From: Amoebophrya sp. A120
Lineage: Eukaryota > Sar > Dinophyceae > Syndiniales > Amoebophryaceae
Assembly (NCBI GenBank): GCA_905178155.1
Contig: CAJINV010000006.1
Span: forward strand, 4,641,795-4,705,794
Direction: 5' to 3'
DNA: 64,000 nucleotides
Part shown: positions 1-10,500 of the stretch, piece after piece
Layout of the letters: the number at the start of each line of letters is the position of its first letter
Position numbering within the stretch: position 1 is the stretch's first letter
Notes under the pieces: generated by a model
Databases searched by the model: none
The model's input: the letters and a program-made list of their open reading frames with translations, nothing else
Told to the model about the DNA's origin: nothing
Program-made: the position numbers and the translations under genes

Positions 1-2
1 AG

Positions 3-512
3 GACCGTGCAGCAGGAGCGTCATCGTCAACATCCTGCGAATCTTCGTCAGACGACGCGGACGAGGAGTCGTTCCGCGCTTGTTCCGACGGAGAGCAAGA
101 AGTAGGTGAAGAAGATACAACCCCCAGCAGCTCCGTCTGTACTAGTCGTCTTTCCTGCGACGTCGATGATGATACTGTATCATCTTGTTCGGGAGAGGAA
201 GATCAAGATGCTTCGTCCGACTACACCGGAACATCTTCTAGTAGCCCGTGCAACAACTCCCCTACGTCTGACGCAAGAGGACCATGGTCGTCGGATTTTT
301 CTCCTAATGTGGGAAAGCTGGCAGTCGCAGGGGACGATGTCGACGGAGATGAATCTGTGGATAATGTGGAAGATGCAGGAGCGGATGTTTCTCATGCGGA
401 AATGGAAGATGAAGAACAATTTTTACAACAACAGCGAGAACAGAGGGACGAGGCGTTTGTGAAAATGTTGAAAAAGGTGATGCAAAAGGCGCTCGAAGAT
501 GAGGTGCAATAA
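3..512 (+). CDS. C-terminal part of an acidic, serine-rich protein (5' end outside window)
   Basis: Frame 3 is open from the first bases of the window to a TAA at 510-512, about 169 residues. The first two thirds are rich in Ser, Asp and Glu with scattered Cys (SSSTS, DDADEES). The last 45 residues switch to a charged helix-like stretch ending EDEVQ, with a QQQREQRDE segment that could form a short coiled coil. No domain is recognisable. The reading is supported by the long open frame, its sharp acidic bias and the agreement with the + strand direction of every other gene here. Overlapping ORFs at 106-462 and on the minus strand are shadows. Upstream exons are not in the window, so the function cannot be judged. 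Confidence 0.6.
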   Translation, partial: DRAAGASSSTSCESSSDDADEESFRACSDGEQEVGEEDTTPSSSVCTSRLSCDVDDDTVSSCSGEEDQDASSDYTGTSSSSPCNNSPTSDARGPWSSDFSPNVGKLAVAGDDVDGDESVDNVEDAGADVSHAEMEDEEQFLQQQREQRDEAFVKMLKKVMQKALEDEVQ

Positions 513-2075
513 AACTAGGAAGCCTTCTACAAGTAGCACGAGCGCGACAGGATAACGATAAGTGCAAGCTTCCTCTGTGCCTGTCCTATCCTCGTAAGTA
601 GGTCGTTGTGTGCAGGAAACAGAAACTACTGTTGCAGCACTGTGGTGAGAAACGAAGTTATCCTCTACTGGGTCTGTCTCTGTCCTACTAAAGGCGAAGC
701 TGGAGAATCAATTATCTTTTTTTAATGCGAAAAGGAAAATTCTCTCCGTTCGAACAATCCAAGTTCGAGCTGGTAGTTCAAAGTACTAGTTTGAGTTTCT
801 TCCGTGATGTTTTTTTATCGAGTTCATCACTTACACTTTCATTTAGATGACTTTTATCGCAAGAATTGCGATTCATCCTTTCATTGAGCAAGTCTGTCGT
901 GCTAAAAATTGTATGACCAGAATAAAGAGTAAGAGTCGGTACGCAAGTCAAGTATTTCATCTAAACAAGCAAGAGCACGAGCCCACGTTAGCGCATTGAT
1001 GATGTACAGAGTTTTAGCTTTTACGTTGGCAGAGCCATTCATTTCTAATTCGATTTTTGGAATCCGCATCCAGTTCTGGACGTTGTTACACTTTTTTTTC
1101 AAACGCCGAAGATCGGCTTTCGACGTACTTGCATGTATGGACCATGACGACCAACCGCGACCACGTCCACGTTTCAACAACTGTATATATGAGGATGAGC
1201 ATTGACGTGACATGCGATTATATCACGGCGGATTTCTTCGTCTTTGACTTTGTAATATCGAAGCCAACATTTCGCACTGCTTGGCTCCATTTTGACTACA
1301 ACACCATAACAAAAGAGATTAAACTTCAACACCGGACGAGCGGCGGTAATTGTATGACGTTCAGAAGTAGATTCCTCAATACGACCCACCTACCCTTCTT
1401 GGGTGGAGCCGTGTTCGTAACGATTTTAGCAGTTTTTACAATGGAGCGGCCCGTTGTTGTTCTGAGTTCTGACAGTTGTTCGTGACATGAGACCAACTAG
1501 TGTTTATTACACCTGTGCGGCGAAAGTGACACCGAAAGCGAAAAGTTGTTTGCAAACGCGAGTATGCAGCTGCGCTGCGCGATCGATCAAAGCCGTTTAT
1601 CTTTATGCCTTCGCTTTTATTTCGTGGCAGCCTCGTCGTAATTATCGCTCCTCGTCGTCGCAATTATTCGTCGTCGGAATCCGAATCGTTTCATTCCTGT
1701 TGGGTTGATATGTTTTTCTTTGTCGCATTCGCTTTCGAGCAGTCGATACGCTGCGTTTATAAATTCTGAAAAACTTCTACTCAGTCGTCGATCTGTTATT
1801 GAATAGGCTGACAGCAGCTGCACATGATCAAGACACCTGTTCATGGAAGAAGATGCATGTCGAGGACCACATTCACCCGCCCACAAAAATTGTCCACAAC
1901 TCCAGGAGTATAATCGGTGAAGAACGACGAGTTGAAAGCGCACCGCAAGTAGCTTTTCGTCCGAGTTCGCGAGGGACGCGTTTTATTCTTGCGGAGGACG
2001 AGAACTTGTTTACTATTTCTTGAAGAACAGGTGAAACACGTGTGCACGTCGACCTGCAGGTCTTGCAGTGAAAAC
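513..2075. other. Intergenic, no gene seen
   Basis: About 1.56 kb without a convincing coding frame. Short ORFs on both strands (for example 1057-1485 +) lack codon bias or recognisable protein character. I see no introner with paired termini here. Confidence 0.5.
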
Positions 2076-3737
2076 ATGGCGAGCTTCATCCCGAGCAGCC
2101 GGCATTATCTGCAGAACGCCGTGCAGAACTTGTTCGAAAAAAACTTACAGCTGGCCACGGAGGAGGCAGAACAGCGCGGAGCGGACATCCAGCAGTATTA
2201 CGAAAACCGGCCGTATATGCCTCGCAAAAGCATTGTCGCCGTTCTTGTCCTACTGTACTACTAGCGGAAGGCGCATGACAAACTTGCTCAACATGAGGAA
2301 AGGGGTTTCTCATGCGTATTTTCCCAAACACAGAGGTTTTGTAATTGTATAGCAATATTTGCAACGAACAGCACGGTAGCGTCGATACTTTTGCAAAGGA
2401 TACCGTACGAGTGGGGTCCGAAGCTAGACAAGCTGAACGAAGATGGCGTCATTTTGTCTCCGCCAGACAAGAAAGACTACATCAACCTGCCCCTCGTGAA
2501 GACGATTCAAAACCCCAACAACCCGTACTCCCGAAACCCCAAGTCCGACAATTTGATCCTGAATCCAGGGAAAACGGAGGAGATATGCATGGCAACAGTA
2601 TTGTTATCGTAGTCGTACTAGTAGAAATTATCGCATGACAAATGTCGTCAGCATGAGAAATAGAATTTTTCATTCTGATGCGCGTTGGAAAGGAGATTTA
2701 TCGTGCATAATTGCAATTACTATCTACGAATACGATGCTTTTGCACATGATAGCAGAACCGGCGGAACAAGTTCGAGAAACTGGTAAACTGGAGCAAAGA
2801 GAATCTACACGACAAAAACAATATCCACTGCAAAAGTAAAAGTATCGTACTAGTCCAGCTAGTGGTGATTGCATATACAAATTTGCTTGGCATGACAAAT
2901 GGAATTTGTATGTAATGCTGTTTTACCTTAGCCTTAGGAAGGTGGGAGATCTGTGATGCATAACTGCAATTAATAGTACAACGAGTGCGATATTACTTTT
3001 GCAGTGCATGAACAAGTTTGACGTGGACAGCACCAAGACGGAGGATTTGGGCAATATGCTGCGTTACTTTCGGGAAAACGTGCCCTTTGCCCAGAAACAG
3101 AAGATAGCCAAGCGGCTGCTGGATGAAGCCAAGGCGAGCATATTCGATATCCAAGTGGGGGAGAACTTTTGTCTGGCATAGCATGATTTACATAGGGTGA
3201 TGTGCATCTTCAAGGTGGATTGTGCTTTTGTTATTTCTGACATCAGATAGGTGGGCAGTATCAGCTTCAGCACACAGTAAGAAGCTGCGCTGGCCACAAG
3301 CTTTCAATCACAAGATGTGATTACACAAGGCTGTATTGGTGCCTTGTCAAGGCACCAATTTTTACACAGCAGCAAGGTCGTGCAATGTCCAAACAATTTT
3401 CTTCATCTACGTTGGATACCTGGCTTAGAAGAGTTCCGAGCGCCGATACCGATTCCTGGAGGGATACGAAATGGCTTTGCAGAGGACAAGTTCTTTGAGT
3501 TGTCAAATCTTTATGAAGGGGGCTAGTTTGTCATGCAATGGATGCATGACCATGAGAGGGCGCCTTCACAGCTGCACGCTAAGACGGACCTGCTGGTGCA
3601 CGGGATAATTTTCATCGTGCTTTTGCATCGTTCGACACGTTTAGGTGTTTGAATACAATGGCACCGACGCAAAGAGCTTTTTTCCTTCATACCCGCGGCA
3701 GAACGTCGCGTACCCGAAAATGGAGGAGTTTTTTTGA
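2076..3737 (+). CDS. Unknown protein, multi-exon, three D-family introners; 3' end tentative
   Basis: Exons 2076-2215, 2408-2583, 2758-2821 and 3016-3154 join in frame (519 nt, 173 codons) when each introner and one TSD copy are removed. The product starts MASFIPSSRHYLQNAV and is hydrophilic and mostly helical (QKQKIAKRLLDEAKAS). Beyond 3154 the model is uncertain. GTGGGG at 3155 with an AG at 3430-3431 gives a canonical intron and a reading through SSERRYRFLEGYEMALQ; another frame of the same stretch (EEFRAPIPIPGG) is also open. A last exon from 3645, after TTTAG, reads VFEYNGTDAKSFF and ends at TGA 3735-3737. I do not recognise the family. The start is the first ATG giving the open frame. 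Confidence 0.7.
2216..2402. mobile_element. Introner IE-D
   Basis: 187 bp, TSD CCGTA on both sides. Starts TATGCCTCGCAAAAG and ends CTTTTGCAAAGGATA. Removal restores ENRPYEWGPK across the junction. Confidence 0.9.
2584..2752. mobile_element. Introner IE-D
   Basis: 169 bp, TSD GGAGA/GCAGA (one mismatch). Removal joins ...KTEE to NRRNKFEK in frame. Confidence 0.85.
2822..3010. mobile_element. Introner IE-D
   Basis: 189 bp, TSD AACAA. Third D-family copy in a row within 800 bp. The right end reads GCATG rather than GCATA. Removal gives DKNKFDVDS. Confidence 0.88.
3155..3431 (+). other. Probable GT-AG intron of the unknown gene (alternative boundaries possible)
   Basis: Begins GTGGGG and ends GAAG before AGTTCCGAG, keeping phase 0. 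Holds a short palindrome near 3340-3358 (GGTGCCTTGTCAAGGCACC). An IE-like end (TTGGATA, 3411-3417) lies inside, so an introner-type junction is an alternative. Confidence 0.4.
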
Positions 3738-4573
3738 AGAATGAAGCAACACTACAGTGTATAGACAATGCGATCAATGAATTGCACCAGCACCAGACTC
3801 GATAGAATCAAACTCGCCTGGTCTCCTTCTTGTTCTCTTCCCGTCGAGGATGAGGATGACGCTCAACACGGACCACTTGCAGCTGGTTTTTGCTGGAGAG
3901 CTGACAGATACTAGTCGTCTTGGGATATCTATGTGTTCTGCAAAGTAGTCTCCACGGTTTTATCCGTCCGGTGTCCTCGTCGTGGTTTCTTGCGCTGAAG
4001 AATCACGGTGCCACATCTTATTCCAATCGGTTCTTGCAGATGGTGATTACTGTCAGATTTGAAGTCTAATACTGCTGTCCACGTCGGCACGTCTTCTACT
4101 GCTTCTATTGGATGTGTCGCTAGCCGATCATTCAGGATGAATGGTAAGTAGTTTTTAGCTGGACGACAAAGTACGGAACAAATTAATAAAACCACAACTA
4201 CGGAGACGGATGAAGAGAATGGTCGAACTTAATAGAAGGTGGGAGTCATGCACAAGGAGTTGTTTGTAGTTTGAGAGTTAATGATGACGAAGTACTGCGT
4301 CCCGTAGTGCTAGTCGTTGCACTAGAGTAGAAACTAGTACAACATCATGCAGCGAGTGCTGAAAGTTGGTGTTGGAGAGCTACAGGCGCTTCTATCAGTA
4401 CCGCAGCAACTTGCTACTTTAGAGTAGTTCTACTTTGTTTTCTCATACTTGTGATGAACGTAAAACAACACAGCTTGTAGTTCAGCTGTTCTTTTCATTC
4501 TCTGCACAAAGCTCTTCTCGCCATGACGAGATAAAAGCACCTGTATATCTGATATTATCAGCACAAAAGAAAA
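3738..4573. other. Intergenic, no gene seen
   Basis: About 0.84 kb, AT-richer than the flanking exons, with no open frame of protein character and no complete introner. Confidence 0.5.
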
Positions 4574-7500
4574 ATGGACGTCACCTTTCGCGCGATCCTG
4601 TCGTTCCCCGCGGGCACCGGCGAAGCGCGGGAACAGCTAGAGAAGGTCAAGCGACTCGCGTACCCAAGAAAAAAAGATTGTAGGAGGTGTAACTTTTTTG
4701 GCTGATCAGCAATACAAATCTGTTTGGCATGACAGCAGAAACCTGTCATGCGCAGATAGCACGTCAAAACGCGCTTCCTGAATGGACCCTGCAATGCACC
4801 ATGTCCAGCATGACAGACGCAATCCTCTTACGTGTTGCGCACTACACACTTACACTAGCAATGTTTTTTTCCTGCATATCGCGAATCAGCGCTTTATCGC
4901 GGAGGACGATGGGAAGATGATGCTGTCCCTGCTGGAATCCCTGGCCTTCGAGCACAATTACGCGGGCGGACTGTTTATCATGGGAGAACTTTTTCGCAAC
5001 GGCGATTTCTCGCCCGGAGTGGAAGTGGATGTGGAAAAAGTACATGTGTTTTTCTTTGGTGTACGTACAACAGCGATATTTTCTGATACAACACCTGGCA
5101 AATATTCTCTTTTTCTCTTTAGAAGTGCAAACAACACACAAAAACACGATCTCACAGGCCATCGCATACTACATCCTGACCCTGGCACACCCCCTGATCC
5201 GCAAAGTCGTTGCGGAAGCGATGTTGCAAGAAATCGGGGCGTTCCTGTTGCAGAATTACAAGATATGCGAGTCGAAAATTTGATTATTGATTAACGATCG
5301 TACGTGACACGTACAAAATGCATGACGAGCCTCTGGAGCCACGCTTATTGGTATTCGAGGCTGTTCCTCTCTCTGCGTTTTTGTAATGCTGAACAAGATA
5401 CGCATACGCATACGACAATCATTATGGGACTGTCAGGATCGAAATCGACAAAATCGAAATAATCTGTAATGCATAAAAATGCTACGCAAAAAGCGACTCT
5501 ATTGCAGAGGATGCAAGGAAGGCGGATTGTAGTCCTGGTAAGGGTTAAGTGTTGGGCTGCTGACTAGCATGACAGAAGGCAGCTCTTTTGCCCTAAACCG
5601 CATAACAGATTCGCTTCCAGGACGAGGAGAATTTGTCATGCGCCGACTACAAACTGTGGGTCTAACTGGCATCGATTTTGTGCATCACAAGTTTTTCGAT
5701 TTTGTCCATTTCGATTCTGACACTTCCATAATCATAGACTACTGTGGTCATAGATCAGGGCTCTATCCCATCGTGTAGTACTACGGTTGTAAATACTAGA
5801 TTTTTTTTTGCTGTCGACACTTCACCCTGCAGGAAAAGTACGCGAAGGAGGTCGGGGTCATGATTGAGCGGGACGTTCTGTCTGCGGAGGTGCTGCGGTT
5901 TTTGCAGTATGCGCTGGAAAAGAAAGAGGAGGAAACAGTGGAAGGACGTGAAAATGGATTGAGCTTTCACAAAGAAAATGACGGCTCACCTTCGTCCCTC
6001 CTTCTCCTCCCGGCGGAGGACGCAGCAAACACTAGCGCTGCTTCCGGGAATATCGCAGGAAAAAAGTGTTACAGTTACGCATTTGTTGCAATTTCAGCAT
6101 CACAAAGTTGCTCTGCATGGCGAAGAAATAAACTTGTAATGCGCAGACTATAAGGGAAAACACAAATGAAATGAGGCTGGCAGGCATTTCCTGCATGACA
6201 GAGGTTGTCTGTCTTGCTTGTATTCCATCAGCGTGTGTAACTGTAACACTTTTTTCTCAGGATAGGGAAATCCAAGAAGCAGCAGGACGAAGAAGCACGG
6301 AAACTAGAGTATAACCTGCTCAGGTATTTACAATCTCAAACGTTACAATAGAGTCTGCAACTTGTGTTGCAATAAGTGCATTATCTAGCGGCCAACTCTA
6401 ATAGAATTGCGCATGACAAGTTCCGGAGTCCGAAGCCGCGCTACAATCTTGCGAAATTTGTGTTGCAGAAAGTGGAATGGTGTCCGAGTCTGTCATGCTC
6501 GTCACGCAATACATAACCCAGACTCTATTGTAACAGTTGAGATTGTAACGTTTGAGCAGGTCATATAGAGGCGGCCAAGCTGGACAAGGCGCAAGGGCTG
6601 AAAGAACAGGCAAATGTATCTCAAGGGAACTACAAGTAGGAAGGCTCCTTGGCCAGCACATGATGTGTACCATCAATATCCTCGAATTATGCGTGTTCCC
6701 TAGCACAGTCACACAGCTGCACCTCCAAAAGCGCTTCTGTTTATACACAGCATCTTCTCAAAACTTTGTAAAAACAAGTTGTGGTTGTATGTGCGCAGAC
6801 AGTCAGATGTCTGAAAGTCTGCTGAACTACTACGCTGATGGTACATTCTCGTCGAGTTACACCAGGAGCAAGAGCATTTTTTCCATCGCATAACACGACC
6901 TGTATCGCTTGGGCATTGTCCCGGGAAACGCGAACGGAAAGAAGCAGCTCCTCGAAGCTGCGAAAATCTTATGAGAGAGAGTGCACAACCCCCCTCGCCC
7001 TCATTTGTTATGCAAAACGCCAAATCCAAGCGCTTGCCTGTGGCACTGTTTGCATCACAGATTCCGGAAGCCCAAACAGTTGTACTACACTAGGCGCATA
7101 AGTCTGTCATGCACAGGCTCCACGTGTGGTGGTGTTTGTATTGCTGTTCATGCAATACAAATGAGGGGGAGGGGGAGTTGTGCACTGTCATAAACCTACG
7201 AGGAAGCCTTTGAAGTCGTAGACCGAGCAGATTTATTAATTGCAAAAGTATCGTACTAGTGGGTACGTAGTAATTGCAATGCAAATTTGCTCAGCATGAC
7301 AAGTGGAATTTGTCATGCTCATTTGCCTTGGAAACCAGATTTGTAATGCATGACTGCGATTTCTACGAGTGCGATGCTTTTGCAATGCATAAGATTTCGT
7401 CTATCTTTCCAACGCCAGCCAAGCCTACTCGAAGGCAGGGGAGTGGGGAAAAGCGAAGGAAAAAGCGGAGTTGGGCCTGGAATTGGTGTCGAAGCAGGAG

Positions 7501-10500
7501 ATGGACGCGATCGCATCAAACAAAGGCGGAATGAACAAGTCACAAAGGCTGCAGAAATTCGGTATTAAATTCAAAATGCTCTTTCTATTTCCCTGCTACA
7601 CAAGCCGTTGTGTTTTACTTTTACCGAAACAGAACAAGAACTTGTGCTGCAGAATCTTCCAAGAGAGAGCACCTATGTCATGCAAGAATTATGCAATCAT
7701 GTAAACTCAACCAGGTTTGCCGAAGAAGAAGCTTCTTTCTCGGCTAGGTCTCGCGCAGGTCCGGCTTGGAACGCACAAAGCCGCTGCGGAAAATTTGAAC
7801 CAGGCACTCTCTATCAAATGCAAATTCGTCTGGGTCTGGAAGAGTCATGCTGCTTTTGCATGACACAGAAGGTCTGGCATGGAAGCTCTTGCTCTAGCAT
7901 CACAGGTTTCGAGAAGCTTCCGCAATGCCGAACCCGCACGACAAATGCCCCACTTTGGTGAGAAAATGCGGACAGCTCTTGCTGCCTATGCATCGGAGAT
8001 TTTTTATTTGCGTTCTTGTGTAATGCGCATCACAAGTTTGCACTCTTCCAGACCCAGACATATTTGCAATGCATACTTTCCCTCTCCGTCCAACTCGACA
8101 AGCTACGGGAAAAATCCACCGTTACGACGAAAAGCAAGGCCGTCAGTGAGCACGAGTCCTTCTGTCAGGAAGTTTGGGAAATCTGCAAGGAGATCCCGCG
8201 CGGTACCTTGCCGGAGGACCACGAATGGGCGGTTACTACGGGCCAGCTAGAGAAGATTCACAAGCCGGATTACAGCCAGATGGAGCACCGCATCTGTGGC
8301 GTGTGGGAGTACGGCGTGGCGAAGGCAAAACCCGGCGAGCCCAACCCAGCCCAGCAGAAGAAGAACCAGAAAGTTGAAGTGAAGAAGAACCAGTTTAAAA
8401 TCGAGATGGTTCCGGACCTTCTCACCGGAAAGGCGATCAAACTTCTTTACCGTATCCAGGAAAAAAACTGTGTAAGTGTAACTGTGTAGGAAGAGCAGCA
8501 TCACAAATTCGCTTTGCATGATTACAGGGAAAACCTGTCATGCGCAGCTAGTACGTGGAAGCACTTATGAACAAAGTAGCCGATGACGCAGATCCAGGAT
8601 GACAACCGTAACAGTTTTGCACTTTCTGCATTACACGTAGTTTTTTTCTTGCATATACCGCGAAGACGAAGTAACGGTCGAACTGATGCAGGACTACTTG
8701 TTATCGAAAGGAAAAATCCCCCCTCCCCATATCGAAAACGAAATTTGTGATGCTGTATTTGAGGTCACAAATCGACTTGTCATGCTAGAAGGCCAAGAGC
8801 CGCAGTCGTGGCCTCGTTTGCAGGCAATTTGTCATGCTGTTTCCCACTCTCAGCTGCCTCCTATCATGCTGAAGATGCAAGGCTTCCCCACGCCACCCAG
8901 CACTACAGTCCGCATCTTTTCCCGTGTAGCATAACAACGCTGATTTGTGACAACAAATCTGCATCACAGATTTCCGTTTTGATATGGGGAGGGGAGATTT
9001 TTCCTTTTGATACTTGTGTCAGTGGCACGGAGACTTCGAGCTCATCCCCGGCATGCTGTTAAAAGTGGAGTTCGAACTATCAAATGCAAATCTGTCTAGG
9101 TGGTCTGGAAAAGTGCAACGTTTGTCATGCACGTTTTGCATGACGCGTGACGTGAGGTCCGTGATGCGCCATGCCCTAGCATCACAGATTCTGTGAGATC
9201 TTTTCCATGCCTTTTCCACATGAGAAGCTGCCTCTCGGCCTTCTCAAAAGTGAAGAGCTTTATTGGTAATCTTCATGCAGCACGACAGATTTTTGTATGA
9301 TTCAGATTTAGCATGACAAGTTGTACTTTCCCAGACCTTGACATATTTGCAATGCATTCAAACCATCCATGGACCAACTCACCGTCGCGTTTGTGCCGCC
9401 ACCCGAGGAAGAAATGACTGACGAATTTCGGGAAAAATTTGGCACCATGGGCATCCAAAAGTTCACAGCTACGAGGGGCAAAAAAGAGGACAACAAAGAC
9501 GCGAAAAAAGGAGAAGAAATAAAAGCCGGTAACACTAGTACATCATCCTCTGAAGCAGGTAGTGCGAGTGCGTCGTCAAATAGTGCCACTACAGCATCCT
9601 CTACAACTTCTGCGTCGTCACAGCGCCCGGGAGGTGCAGGTGGTACTGGAACTGGTACTATCAGTAGCGGAAATGAATCTGCCGGTAGCTGCAGTACAAC
9701 AGCGTCATCATCTTCTCGCGCTCCCGTTGCAGCTTCCGTCCCTCGTTTTTGCGTGCACACCTGCAAAGCCCAACCTTCTCTAGTTGGTGAGTACGAAATT
9801 TGTGTAGCGGCGAACGACAGTACAACCGATAAGGAACTTCAGGCCGCGCTGAGGAACACCGGCGTGGCACTCTGCTACAGGAAGAAGCAACTAGCGGGCC
9901 AAGGTCTAGACGGCGCGAATCTTCTATCCACAGTAAATTTCCCGTACACGTACAAATGAAACCAACGCGGTCTCCGCATGAGCATGACAAAACTTGGCTT
10001 CGATCCTAGTTTCGCATGACAAGTTTTACAATCCAAATTGGTGAAATTTGTGATGCATCTTGTACATGTACGGGAAATTTGTATTGCATATCTTCAAAAG
10101 CCCGTCTTCGCGTGGCAGCGGTCCGGCCAATGGGTCTTCACGAACAAAATCGACAAGAGCCCGTTTAAAGCGCCGTTTTTACTGCGGTGCGCCAACGCGA
10201 AGGGCCCGAGTCCCGTGGAGCTGAAACCCAGGCCGGTCTGGTTCGCGGCTACGAAGAAAGCCGGGCAGGAAGAAATGGATAAGACCGTGGAAATTTCCAC
10301 GAACAGTTTGATGCAGTCGTGTGCTGCAGAAGATGTTGGCACTGTAAATCTTCTTCGAGCTGAAAGTGAGCAGCAAAGGTCCTCTGAACAAGGAGACGAC
10401 CAGCTTCAAGAACAGGCGAAGAGCCCCGCAGGACGACCACTAAAGCATCAAGGGGCGGCGGACACAGAAGGAGACACGAAAAGCTCGCGCGAGGGAGAAA

